Source: JBGVMW01 sp045125095 (GTDB taxonomy: Bacteria; Bacillota; Clostridia; Lachnospirales; Lachnospiraceae). From it: DNA of 19,166 nt. Location: positions 1 through 19,166 of the forward strand of contig JBGVMW010000268.1 in the NCBI GenBank assembly GCA_045125095.1. The letters run 5' to 3'. The first letter of the stretch is position 1. The number at the start of each line of letters is the position of its first letter. Under the pieces are notes generated by a model that did not search any database, was not told where the DNA came from, and saw only the letters and a list, made by a program, of their open reading frames with translations. Positions 7,919 through 14,954 of this stretch are shown piece by piece. The translations under genes and the position numbers were made by a program.

Positions 7919-8689
7919 ATGGAAAAACGATTTATGATATCAGATGCGGCAAAGCAGGTGGCGGTAGAATCCCATGTATTACGTTACTGGGAAGAAGAAC
8001 TAACTTTGAATATTAACAGAAATGAAATGGGACACCGATATTATACGGATAAAGATATTCAGGTATTTCGTAACATTAAGAAGTTAAAAGATCAGGGATT
8101 CCAATTAAAAGCCATTAAATTGGTGCTTCCGGAGCTTTCTAAGAGCAATGTGGATAATTTATTAAGCTTGTGTGATGAAATGAATTTAAAGGCAGAAAAG
8201 CAGGAGCAGGAGGCTACGCAAAAAAGCGTATCGCTGGTGACAGTTAAACCAGCAGAAAAAGCAAAGGATCAGCCGGTTAAAGTTGTGTCTGCTAAAAAAA
8301 CAAATCAGCAGTCCGTACATAATAGTATTTCTGTAGTAGAAAAACCAAATAAAAAAATGGAAATTATGCCGGAAAGCAATGCAAAAATGGAACAATTTCA
8401 GCAAATTATGGGTTCTATTGTGGCACAGGCATTAAAAGATAATGTAGAATTATTCACCAAGGATGTAACATCGAATGTAAGCGATCGGGTGATAAAGCAA
8501 ATGGATTACTTAATGCGGGAGCAGAGTGATAAGGAAGAAGAACATTATAAGAAATTAGATGAAGCCATTCGGAGTTACCAGAAGAAAGGTAAAGTAAAAG
8601 CGCAAAAGGAACAAAAGAAGGCAGAAAAGAAGGCAGAAAAACGAAAAGGATTTTTGAGAAAAGGTTTAAAAACAGAGCCACAACATTAA
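7919..8689 (+). CDS. MerR-type HTH protein with coiled-coil C-terminus (RacA-like layout)
   Basis: A 256-residue protein. Residues 4-70 form a MerR-type winged HTH: MISDAAKQ, SHVLRYWEEEL, GHRYYTDKDI, then QVFRNIKKLKDQGFQLKAIK. The middle (about 85-150) is a low-complexity, Lys/Gln/Val-rich linker. The C-terminal 100 residues are highly charged and predicted coiled-coil, ending in a Lys/Arg-rich tail (KKAEKKAEKRKGFLRKG). No effector-binding or cysteine metal-sensing domain is visible. The layout resembles RacA-like DNA-binding proteins rather than classical MerR activators, so a role in chromosome organisation is possible but not shown. ATG 7919 is preferred over ATG 7910 because AAGGGG ends 9 bases before it and directly abuts the earlier codon. 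It lies just downstream of dnaB but on its own transcript. Confidence 0.8.
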   Translation: MEKRFMISDAAKQVAVESHVLRYWEEELTLNINRNEMGHRYYTDKDIQVFRNIKKLKDQGFQLKAIKLVLPELSKSNVDNLLSLCDEMNLKAEKQEQEATQKSVSLVTVKPAEKAKDQPVKVVSAKKTNQQSVHNSISVVEKPNKKMEIMPESNAKMEQFQQIMGSIVAQALKDNVELFTKDVTSNVSDRVIKQMDYLMREQSDKEEEHYKKLDEAIRSYQKKGKVKAQKEQKKAEKKAEKRKGFLRKGLKTEPQH

Positions 8690-8728
8690 AAATAAAAAAT
8701 AAAAAACGGTTCACAATGTGGCTCTGTT
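8671..8728. other. Perfect 12-bp inverted repeat spanning the end of the MerR-like gene
   Basis: AACAGAGCCACA (8671-8682, inside the last codons) is perfectly complementary to TGTGGCTCTGTT (8717-8728). The 34-base loop is very A-rich and contains the stop codon. It has no T-run of its own and stands just before the main terminator hairpin, so it may protect the mRNA 3' end. Confidence 0.6.
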
Positions 8729-8733
8729 AAAAC

Positions 8734-8763
8734 AAAAAACCCGGCGAAAGCCGGGTTTTCTTT
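8734..8763. terminator. Bidirectional terminator between MerR-like and ferredoxin genes
   Basis: AAAACCCGGC and GCCGGGTTTT form a GC-rich perfect stem around a GAAA tetraloop, with A-rich sequence before and TTTTCTTT after. It can end transcription from the left (MerR-like gene) and from the right (ferredoxin gene), which converge here. Confidence 0.9.
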
Positions 8764-8774
8764 AGCTATACTGA

Positions 8775-8945
8775 TTATTCTTCAGAGATAGCACCTACTG
8801 GACAGGCTCCAGCACAAGCTCCACAGTTGATGCAAGAATCAGCGTCAATTGTATACTTTCCACCATCTTCAGAGATAGCACCTACTGGACATCCGCCAGC
8901 GCAAGAACCACATCCTACACAAGAATCACTAATTACAAATGCCAT
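8775..8945 (-). CDS. 2[4Fe-4S] clostridial-type ferredoxin
   Basis: A 56-residue low-potential electron carrier in the cytoplasm. The translation reads MAFVISDSCVGCGSCAGGCP and continues to a second half with CINCGACAGACPVGAISEE. Both halves have CxxCxxCxxxCP, giving ligands for two [4Fe-4S] clusters; the halves repeat PVGAISE, showing the family's internal duplication. AAGGAGG lies 8 bases before the ATG. The gene is monocistronic, with its own promoter-like sequence and a 5' hairpin, and ends at the shared terminator. It lies about 140 bases downstream of pflA on the same strand. Supplying electrons to PflA is a reasonable inference but not shown. Confidence 0.95.
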   Translation of the reverse strand: MAFVISDSCVGCGSCAGGCPVGAISEDGGKYTIDADSCINCGACAGACPVGAISEE

Positions 8946-8971
8946 GATAATATCCTCCTTTTTAATAAGAA

Positions 8972-9028
8972 AAGCACTTCAAAAGCAAGTGCTTATTATA
9001 TAGTCTATAAGGCTATTTTAATACAAAA
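8972..9028 (-). promoter_or_regulatory. Ferredoxin promoter and 5' leader hairpin
   Basis: On the minus strand TTGTAT is followed 18 bases later by TATATA, with an overlapping TATAAT at 9000-8995. Transcription would begin at or next to a perfect 8-base-pair hairpin (AAGCACTT at 8972-8979 with AAGTGCTT at 8987-8994), which is followed by the AAGGAGG site. A stem at the very 5' end is a known way to stabilise mRNA; that role here is inference. The rest of the gap to pflA (to 9082) shows nothing clear. Confidence 0.5.
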
Positions 9029-9082
9029 AAATCAATTATACAAGTGGTAAATCTTATATAATGGAAAAAGTAGAATAAAACA

Positions 9083-9844
9083 TTAGTTCGTTCTGACTAA
9101 CTCGGCTCGACGTTCTTTGATGCCTTCTAACACCCATGTTTTGCAAAGAGGGATGTTTGCCTTATCCATCTGTTGAACGCCTTCTAATGGATATTCAATA
9201 CCAAGGTTCTGGTATTTGGAACGTCCCATAGTGTGGTATGGAAGAAGTTCTAAGGCTTTTACAGACTTTAACCCACCAATAAAATAACCTAAATCATGAA
9301 GATAGTTTTTCTTAAATGTAATGGTTGGCACCACTACATGACGAATCCAGGTATCTTTGTTAATATCAGAAAGATACTGGGCAAATTTTAAAATCTGCTC
9401 ATTTGGTTGTTTACAAAGCTTCTTATGTTCTTCCGGATCAATGTGTTTGATATCTAACATAACCAGATCAGTGACAGCCATTAATTTCTCCAGCTTTTCT
9501 AAAAATATCTGGTTATTTTCATTGTATGCAATACCGGAAGTGTCCAAGGCAGTGTGAATGCCTTCCGCTTTTGCTTTCGTAAATAATTCTGTGACAAAGT
9601 CAATCTGCATCAACGGTTCACCACCTGTAACAGTAATTCCACCATTGGTATAGAAGGCTTTGTTTCGGCGATACATTTCTAATAATTCATCGGTATCCAT
9701 CTGGTTGCCAATATTCATTTCCCAGGTATCCGGGTTATGGCAATACAGACAGCGCATGGGACATCCCTGTACAAAGACAACAAATCGGGAGCCTGGACCG
9801 TCTACGGTACCGAAACTTTCTGTTGAATGAACGTAACCTTTCAT
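9083..9844 (-). CDS. pflA: Pyruvate formate-lyase activating enzyme (radical SAM)
   Basis: A 253-residue radical SAM enzyme that uses a [4Fe-4S] cluster and S-adenosylmethionine to abstract hydrogen from the PFL glycine and create the glycyl radical. The cluster motif CPMRCLYC gives C28, C32 and C35. The N-terminal SFGTVDGPGSRFVVF and NPDTW segments and the later TVTGGEPL motif are typical of PFL-AE. Length is standard. GAGG lies 7 bases before the ATG. It is on the same strand as the pfl genes but separated from them by a terminator and a 284-base palindromic element, so it is probably transcribed independently. Confidence 0.96.
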   Translation of the reverse strand: MKGYVHSTESFGTVDGPGSRFVVFVQGCPMRCLYCHNPDTWEMNIGNQMDTDELLEMYRRNKAFYTNGGITVTGGEPLMQIDFVTELFTKAKAEGIHTALDTSGIAYNENNQIFLEKLEKLMAVTDLVMLDIKHIDPEEHKKLCKQPNEQILKFAQYLSDINKDTWIRHVVVPTITFKKNYLHDLGYFIGGLKSVKALELLPYHTMGRSKYQNLGIEYPLEGVQQMDKANIPLCKTWVLEGIKERRAELVRTN

Positions 9845-9917
9845 AAAGTACCTCTTTTCTATGTGTTAGTGTATAGTTGTTTTAATAAAAGATGTTTTTA
9901 GAAATCTTATACATCCT

Positions 9918-9926
9918 AGTATAGCA
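9918..9926 (-). promoter_or_regulatory. Possible extended -10 promoter of pflA
   Basis: On the minus strand TGC-TATACT forms an extended -10 about 75 bases upstream of pflA. No good -35 is visible at 17 bases. It lies between the palindromic element and the gene, consistent with a separate pflA transcript. Confidence 0.4.
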
Positions 9927-9986
9927 CAGTTGCGTGGATAATAAAATAGAATACTTTTTCCAGAGGAGGATTTTCAAATGTTGAAG

Positions 9987-10270
9987 TCAAATTCGGATTT
10001 GTAGGTGTGTACAAGTGTATTAGTAAACCATGCGGCAGAGCGAGGGTCTGTAGCTTACCCGTCCGGCTCCGGATTACAGCGAAGATTGGGAGATGGGGCA
10101 GGCTCCAAGGCATAAGTGATTCTAAGATGGTTGAATTGGTGCTAAGGACAAGCAAAATTCCTTAGTACCACTTACAGCTAAGTGCCCTGCCTCTGATAGC
10201 AAGCTACAGCCCCTCTCTCTGCCGGACGGTGGACTAATACACTTTGACGCACGCACAAATCTGAATTTGA
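9987..10270. repeat. Palindromic repeat element, family A copy 2 (complete)
   Basis: The ends are terminal inverted repeats of about 36 bases: AAATTCGGATTTGT at the left and ACAAATCTGAATTT at the right, continuing inward to GTGTATTAGT facing ACTAATACAC. The complementarity goes on with GGCAGAGCGAGGGTCTGTAG facing the complement of CTACAGCCCCTCTCTCTGCC. The centre is a further hairpin (TGGTGCTAAGGA with TCCTTAGTACCA). The right 111 bases match copy 1 at about 90%. The element lies between the pfl operon terminator and pflA. No obvious target-site duplication is seen and it encodes no transposase, so it is MITE-like. Another 79-codon minus-strand ORF here is not credible. Confidence 0.85.
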
Positions 10271-10307
10271 AATATGCATCAAAATTTATGGTGTACATTT
10301 ATTATAG

Positions 10308-10348
10308 AAAAAGGCTACATGTCAAGGAAAAACCTCTGACATGTAGCC
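10308..10348 (-). terminator. Terminator of the pfl operon
   Basis: On the minus strand GGCTACATGTCA and TGACATGTAGCC form a perfect 12-base-pair stem around a 12-base loop, followed by TTTTTCTATAATA. It lies 29 bases after the stop codon of the glycyl-radical subunit gene. The opposite strand also has CCCTTTTCG after the stem, so weak termination from the left is possible. Confidence 0.9.
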
Positions 10349-10377
10349 CTTTTCGTGCTCACAATCTAATATGCAAA

Positions 10378-10629
10378 TTAGATGTTCTCGTGGAATGTAC
10401 GAGAAATAACATCAGCCTGCTGTTCTGGAGTTAACTTGATGAAGTTAACAGCGTATCCAGATACACGGATTGTTAACTGTGGATAGTTTTCTGGATGCTC
10501 CTGAGCATCTTTAAGCATATCTCTGTTTAATACGTTTACATTTAAATGGTGGCCACCCTTTGTAGCATAACCGTCTAATAAGTTTACTAAGTTATCTACC
10601 TGAGCGTTACTAACTTCTGCCTTTGCCAT
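10378..10629 (-). CDS. Detached glycyl-radical domain of pyruvate formate-lyase (GrcA-like subunit)
   Basis: This 83-residue protein corresponds to the C-terminal end of ordinary PFL: VDNLVNLLDGYATKGGHHLN, a NVNVLNRDML segment, HPENYPQLTIRVSGYAV and a final SRTFHENI. The radical glycine is G58 in RVSGYAV. It is translated on its own: AGGAGG is 8 bases before the ATG and the preceding ORF has a stop 21 bases upstream. It must dock onto the 677-residue barrel protein from the same operon to form an active enzyme, as E. coli GrcA (YfiD) does with damaged PFL. Here, however, it seems to be the only radical domain. The operon position and lack of any other C-terminus in PflB argue that it is an obligate subunit rather than a rescue factor; this is inference. 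Confidence 0.93.
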   Translation of the reverse strand: MAKAEVSNAQVDNLVNLLDGYATKGGHHLNVNVLNRDMLKDAQEHPENYPQLTIRVSGYAVNFIKLTPEQQADVISRTFHENI

Positions 10630-10650
10630 GATAAAATCCTCCTATTAAGA

Positions 10651-10851
10651 TTATTGATTGCTGTTTTGTTTGCTCAGGGAAGGCACCTTAGGAGGTGCAT
10701 CAACCCTGGAGCATAAGTTACAGCCGAATGTTTCAATTTCCTGAGATGGTTTCCCATCCTCTACGGTGATATCTAAATGCCCTACGCCGTTTCTGATAGA
10801 ACCGTCTAAAGTGGCAATGATATCATCAATCATTTCCTTATCGCTTAACAT
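10651..10851 (-). CDS. Small ORF between pflB and the glycyl-radical subunit, function unknown
   Basis: A 66-codon ORF in the gap between the two PFL pieces, 11 bases after the pflB stop and 21 before the radical subunit. The N-terminal half (IATLDGSIRNGVGHLDITVE) resembles the beginning of the glycyl-radical domain (LVNLLDGYATKGGHHLNVNV) in the order LDG, G.GHL, V, but lacks RVSGYAV. The C-terminal half has CNLC and a Pro/Ser/Asn/Gln-rich tail. There is no clear ribosome binding site before the first ATG, so translation would rely on coupling to pflB; the second ATG (residue 7) has AAGGA too close to it. It could be an accessory peptide of the split enzyme, a decayed duplicate of the radical domain, or a spacer. 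Not recognised with confidence. Confidence 0.6.
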   Translation of the reverse strand: MLSDKEMIDDIIATLDGSIRNGVGHLDITVEDGKPSQEIETFGCNLCSRVDAPPKVPSLSKQNSNQ

Positions 10852-10862
10852 TGTAGCAAGAA

Positions 10863-12896
10863 TTACAGTTCAATGTTGATATCGCCAGCGATAACCTTGT
10901 CTTCCTTACCAAGAGCACCTGGGATGATAGTAAATGTGTTAGAAATACCATCCTGAGCATCCTTGAATGGAAGCTTAGCAACTGAAGATAAGGATGCAAC
11001 TGCACCGTGGCTGTCACGACCATGCATTGGGTTAGCACCTGGTGCGAATGGCTGTCCTTTCTTTCTTCCGTCTGGTGTGTTACCTGTAGCTTTACCGTAT
11101 GTTACGTTAGATGTAATTGTTAATACAGAAGTAGTAGGGAAACCTTCTCTATATGTATGGTTCTTTCTTACATACATCATGAATGTTTCAACAACCTTCT
11201 TAGCAATTAAGTCAACACGGTCATCATCGTTACCGTATTTAGGGAAATCGCCTTCTACTTCGTAATCTACAACAATACCATCTTCGTCACGTACACATTT
11301 AACCTTAGCATACTTGATAGCAGATAAAGAGTCAGCTACTACAGAAAGACCAGCAAGACCTGTTGCAAAGTAACGACGTACATGTGCATCATGTAATGCC
11401 ATCTGTAAGCTTTCGTAGCAGTACTTGTCATGCATGTAGTGGATGATATTTAATGAGTTTACATAAACACCAGCTAACCACTTCATCATGTCGCAGTACT
11501 TATCCCATACATCATCGAAATCTAAGTAGTCACCTACTACTGGACGATATTTAGGACCAACCTGTTTCTTAGATACTTCATCAACACCACCGTTGATAGC
11601 GTATAACATACATTTAGCAAGGTTTGCACGAGCTCCGAAGAACTGCATTTCCTTACCAACTCTCATGGAAGATACACAGCAAGCGATTGCGTAATCATCA
11701 CCATGAGTAACTCTCATTAAGTCATCATTCTCATACTGGATAGAAGATGAGTAGATAGACATCTTAGCACAGTATTTCTTCCATGCTAATGGTAATCTTG
11801 TAGACCAAAGTACAGTTAAGTTTGGTTCTGGAGCTGCACCTAAGTTCTCTAATGTGTGTAAGTAACGGAAGGACATTCTTGTTACTAAAGGACGACCATC
11901 TACACTAACACCACCTAAGGACTCAGTTACCCATACAGGATCACCAGCGAAAATGCTGTTGTATTCTGGTGTACGAGCAAACTTAACGCATCTTAACTTC
12001 ATGATGAAGTGATCTACGAATTCCTGAATCTGTTCTTCTGTGAAAGTACCGTTCTTTAAGTCTCTCTGAGCATAGCAGTCTAAGAATGTAGAAGTACGTC
12101 CAAGTGACATAGCTGCACCATTCTGCTGCTTAACAGCTGCAAGGTAACCAAAGTATACAGCCTGGATAGCTTCCTTTACGTTAGTAGCTGGCTTAGAAAT
12201 ATCGCATCCGTAGATTTCAGCTAATTTAGCTAATTCCTTTAATGCTTTGATCTGCTCAGAGTATTCTTCACGGTCACGAATAACTTCTGCTGTCATAACA
12301 TCAGGTGTAGCTGCCTTCTGTGCTTCCTTATCCTGGATTAAGAAATCAATACCATATAAAGCAACACGACGGTAGTCACCGATGATACGTCCACGTCCGT
12401 AAGCATCTGGAAGACCTGTGATAACGTGGCTTGAACGGCAAGCTCTGATTTCTGGTGTGTAAGCATCGAATACACCAGCGTTGTGTGTTTTTCTGTGTGT
12501 TGAGAAGAATTCAACGATTTCTGGATCTACTTCATAACCGTTGTCTTCACAAGCTTTCATTGCCATACGGATACCACCGTAAGGCTGCATTGAACGTTTG
12601 AATGGCTTATCTGTCTGGAAACCAACGATAGTCTCTTTAGACTTATCAAGATATCCAGGACCATGGGATGTGATAGTGGAAACAACCTTTGTATCCATAT
12701 CAAGAACGCCGCCTGCTTCACGCTCCTGTTTTGTTAAATCCAATACCTGTGCCCATAAGTCTTTTGTGTTCTGTGTAGGACCTGCTAAGAAGGATTCATC
12801 ACCTTCGTATAAGTCAAAGTTCTTCATAATAAAGTCTCTGACGTTAACTTCGGTTTCCCAATTTCCGCCTACAAAATCTTTCCATTCTGGTCTCAT
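10863..12896 (-). CDS. pflB: Pyruvate formate-lyase, catalytic barrel without the glycyl-radical domain
   Basis: This protein converts pyruvate and CoA to acetyl-CoA and formate in anaerobic fermentation. At 677 residues it is short of the usual 740-760. It begins with MRPEWKDFVGGNWETEVNVR, has the catalytic cysteine pair C406-C407 in AIACCVSSMRVGKEM, and contains typical PFL segments (KRSMQPYGGIRMA, HGRDSHGAVASLSSVAKLPF). It ends with DGISNTFTIIPGALGKED and nine more residues, then stops, exactly where normal PFL passes into its radical domain. That domain is encoded separately downstream (10378-10629). The following genes are in a different frame from pflB but each begins on its own, and the radical gene has a strong AGGAGG, so a simple sequencing frameshift is unlikely. 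AGGAGG lies 10 bases before the pflB ATG. Confidence 0.96.
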   Translation of the reverse strand: MRPEWKDFVGGNWETEVNVRDFIMKNFDLYEGDESFLAGPTQNTKDLWAQVLDLTKQEREAGGVLDMDTKVVSTITSHGPGYLDKSKETIVGFQTDKPFKRSMQPYGGIRMAMKACEDNGYEVDPEIVEFFSTHRKTHNAGVFDAYTPEIRACRSSHVITGLPDAYGRGRIIGDYRRVALYGIDFLIQDKEAQKAATPDVMTAEVIRDREEYSEQIKALKELAKLAEIYGCDISKPATNVKEAIQAVYFGYLAAVKQQNGAAMSLGRTSTFLDCYAQRDLKNGTFTEEQIQEFVDHFIMKLRCVKFARTPEYNSIFAGDPVWVTESLGGVSVDGRPLVTRMSFRYLHTLENLGAAPEPNLTVLWSTRLPLAWKKYCAKMSIYSSSIQYENDDLMRVTHGDDYAIACCVSSMRVGKEMQFFGARANLAKCMLYAINGGVDEVSKKQVGPKYRPVVGDYLDFDDVWDKYCDMMKWLAGVYVNSLNIIHYMHDKYCYESLQMALHDAHVRRYFATGLAGLSVVADSLSAIKYAKVKCVRDEDGIVVDYEVEGDFPKYGNDDDRVDLIAKKVVETFMMYVRKNHTYREGFPTTSVLTITSNVTYGKATGNTPDGRKKGQPFAPGANPMHGRDSHGAVASLSSVAKLPFKDAQDGISNTFTIIPGALGKEDKVIAGDINIEL

Positions 12897-13000
12897 TTTG
12901 AAAATGCCTCCTATAAAAAATAAAATATTTGTTATGCCTTTAGATAAAGAAATTATGCAAAATCCAAAGGCTTGCGCACTATATTCTGCGTGTTAAGTTT

Positions 13001-13029
13001 ATTATAAAATAATAGAATAAGGGCGTCAA
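13001..13029 (-). promoter_or_regulatory. Strong promoter of the pfl operon
   Basis: On the minus strand TTGACG (13029-13024) and TATAAT (13006-13001) are 17 bases apart. Transcription should begin near 12994, leaving a leader of about 98 bases before pflB. No convincing Rex, FNR or riboswitch signature was seen in the leader. Confidence 0.85.
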
Positions 13030-13064
13030 GTGAACTTTTGTATTTTTTTGAATACAGTATACAA

Positions 13065-14111
13065 TTAAGAAGACACATGAGAAGGGGCGTTCCAATACCA
13101 TTTTATAAGCTGATAACTAAATAAAAAGTACAGAGGACCAAACAATATACCTTTTACCCCAAAAAGACAAAAACCGATATAAATGGCAATAAGGATGTAA
13201 ATAGATGGAATACGCAGGCGTTTTCCAATTAGTTTAGGTTCCAATATGTCACGTGTAGCGGAATTGAATATATATACCGTAAGTAAAATAGCAGAATGCA
13301 AAAAATCACCGGATATAAGTTTAAAAAGAGCCATGGGTAGTAGAACCAGTCCACTTCCGAAAAACGGGAGCGCATCGAGGAGACCTATAGCTGTACCGAT
13401 TAAGAGACTATATGGTTGTTTAATAAAAAACATGCCTATGGTCGTGATAATAATGGTAACTGCCAAAATAATAGATTGTGCGCGCAGATAAACACAGGAC
13501 AGTGTTAAAGTAGTGTGATAATAGTGACTTAAGAATGGAAAAAAAGGTAATTTACGGAGGCTATTTTTAACAGGTTCTAAATCTTTAAAGAAAAACAGAG
13601 TAGCCGTTATAGTAACCACAAGGAAAGTAATTGCTTTACAAATCCATTTCACAGAGGAGATGGAGCCGGTAAAGGCATGAGAGATGAAGTCTGTCTTTAA
13701 AGAAACGGCAAAGTCTGAAATTTTACAGAATAATCCGTTATAGACATTCTGTTTGTCTAAGTTGAACATATCAGCGATTGTGCAGCTACAAGAGTATAGT
13801 AGTTCAGGGTAAAGGGTTTCTAAGGTATCAGATGCAATCAGATTACGTATCTGTTGTATGAGCTGGCTAACGAAAAACCAGAGGATACAACCGGCTAACA
13901 ACAATACGCCTGCTGTCAAAATGCCGGAGAGTAGCCCTTTTTTTACATGGATTCGTTGTGATATCAAGCTGATTGGTTTGGATAAAATGAGAGCCAGGGC
14001 TAATGCCAGTGCGAATGGAAACAGTATGGGCAGAACATGCTGAAATAACAGGTAAATAAGATAGAGAAGTCCGATTGAGTATAATAATTTTTTTGCAGTA
14101 TTCTGATCCAT
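13065..14111 (-). CDS. AI-2E/PerM-family membrane protein (YtvI-like)
   Basis: A 348-residue polytopic membrane protein. A pair of helices at the N-terminus (LLYSIGLLYLIYLLF, VLPILFPFALALALALIL) is followed by a further hydrophobic segment (GILTAGVLLLAGCILWFFVS), a soluble stretch, and five or so helices to the end. The late segment LLDALPFFGSGLVLLP and FNSATRDILEPKLIGKRLRI matches the AI-2E transporter family signature. In Bacillus and clostridia this subfamily is often called sporulation integral membrane protein YtvI; transport activity has not been shown for that branch. ATG 14111 is chosen because AAGGA lies 9 bases upstream; the in-frame ATG at 14129 has none. No terminator is visible after it, but pflB has its own promoter. 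The 144-base gap to the upstream gene shows only weak promoter-like sequence. Confidence 0.88.
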   Translation of the reverse strand: MDQNTAKKLLYSIGLLYLIYLLFQHVLPILFPFALALALALILSKPISLISQRIHVKKGLLSGILTAGVLLLAGCILWFFVSQLIQQIRNLIASDTLETLYPELLYSCSCTIADMFNLDKQNVYNGLFCKISDFAVSLKTDFISHAFTGSISSVKWICKAITFLVVTITATLFFFKDLEPVKNSLRKLPFFPFLSHYYHTTLTLSCVYLRAQSIILAVTIIITTIGMFFIKQPYSLLIGTAIGLLDALPFFGSGLVLLPMALFKLISGDFLHSAILLTVYIFNSATRDILEPKLIGKRLRIPSIYILIAIYIGFCLFGVKGILFGPLYFLFSYQLIKWYWNAPSHVSS

Positions 14112-14255
14112 AGAAGTCAGTCCTTTCATTCATGCTTACGAAAGCAGTGATGGTTAAAAATAGACTGTGCTGTAAAGCTAGAAACAGGTTGCCTATACCC
14201 CATCATTCTGACATTTCGTATAAATATAGTTAGACTTAGTATGAGCTGGAAACTT

Positions 14256-14927
14256 TTATTCTATGTCTGTAAATATTTGAAAAAACTGATTTTCCGGGTG
14301 GGTGGAAAATGATATTTTTTTCTTTGTTTTTGGATGCAGGAATGTGAGACGGTATGCACAGAGTGCAGGGTGAATACCAGCATTGCCTTGTCCATATTTA
14401 TTATCTCCCCAAATAGGTGCACCAGCATTTGCCAGTTGGACACGTATCTGATGATGACGCCCGGTGTGTAATCGTATTTTGTAAAGATACTTGCCATCAG
14501 ATTGCGCGGACAATTCGTAATCAAGAACTGCTTTTTTGGCATTTTTTTGGGAAGCATCTGATATATAGGAAGTATTTGTAGTTGGATTCTTGCAAAGGTA
14601 ATCGTTCAATGTGCCTTTTTCTGCCGGGAGTGGTAATTGTGTTATGGCAAGATAGCATTTTTCAGAGGACTGTTCATGTAAGTCTGCGGAGAGAAATGCG
14701 GCGGCTTGTTTTGTTTTTGCAAATAACATGAGTCCTTCCACTGGCTGATCTAAGCGATGAATCATTGCACAGTAGGGAGCCTGTTTATAATCATTTTTTT
14801 CTAACAGGTAATTGCGGACTTCTGTTTCTAAATCCTTTCTTGCATGTTGTTTTGTCTGTGCAGGCATTCCAGCTGGTTTATGTACTACAAGGATGGTGTC
14901 ATCTTCATAAATAATGTTAAGTTTCAT
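14256..14927 (-). CDS. RluA-family pseudouridine synthase without S4 domain
   Basis: An enzyme converting specific uridines in rRNA or tRNA to pseudouridine. It has 223 residues and starts directly with the catalytic domain (IIYEDDTILVVHKPAGMP); there is no N-terminal S4 domain. The catalytic aspartate is D60 in MIHRLDQPVEGLMLFAKT, where PVEG replaces the more common TSG. The later RLHTGRHHQIRVQLANAG and PIWGDNKYG motifs are conserved RluA landmarks. AGGAG lies 7 bases before the ATG. The RNA target cannot be told from sequence. It is divergent from the methyltransferase gene across the minimal palindromic element. Confidence 0.92.
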   Translation of the reverse strand: MKLNIIYEDDTILVVHKPAGMPAQTKQHARKDLETEVRNYLLEKNDYKQAPYCAMIHRLDQPVEGLMLFAKTKQAAAFLSADLHEQSSEKCYLAITQLPLPAEKGTLNDYLCKNPTTNTSYISDASQKNAKKAVLDYELSAQSDGKYLYKIRLHTGRHHQIRVQLANAGAPIWGDNKYGQGNAGIHPALCAYRLTFLHPKTKKKISFSTHPENQFFQIFTDIE

Positions 14928-14954
14928 GTTAATCTCCTAAAAATATATGGGTGT

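Noticed and set aside
10630..10865. Sequencing frameshift as the cause of the split PFL
   Set aside because: The radical-domain gene has its own ATG and AGGAGG, and about 230 bases of unrelated sequence separate the pieces, which one or two indels cannot explain.
12897..13000. Rex/FNR site or riboswitch in the pfl leader
   Set aside because: Only partial TTAACA-like pieces are present, with no symmetrical site or recognisable riboswitch core.
13030..13064. Terminator after the YtvI-like gene
   Set aside because: Only a weak six-base TTGTAT/ATACAA pairing is present and no T-run follows in the direction of transcription.
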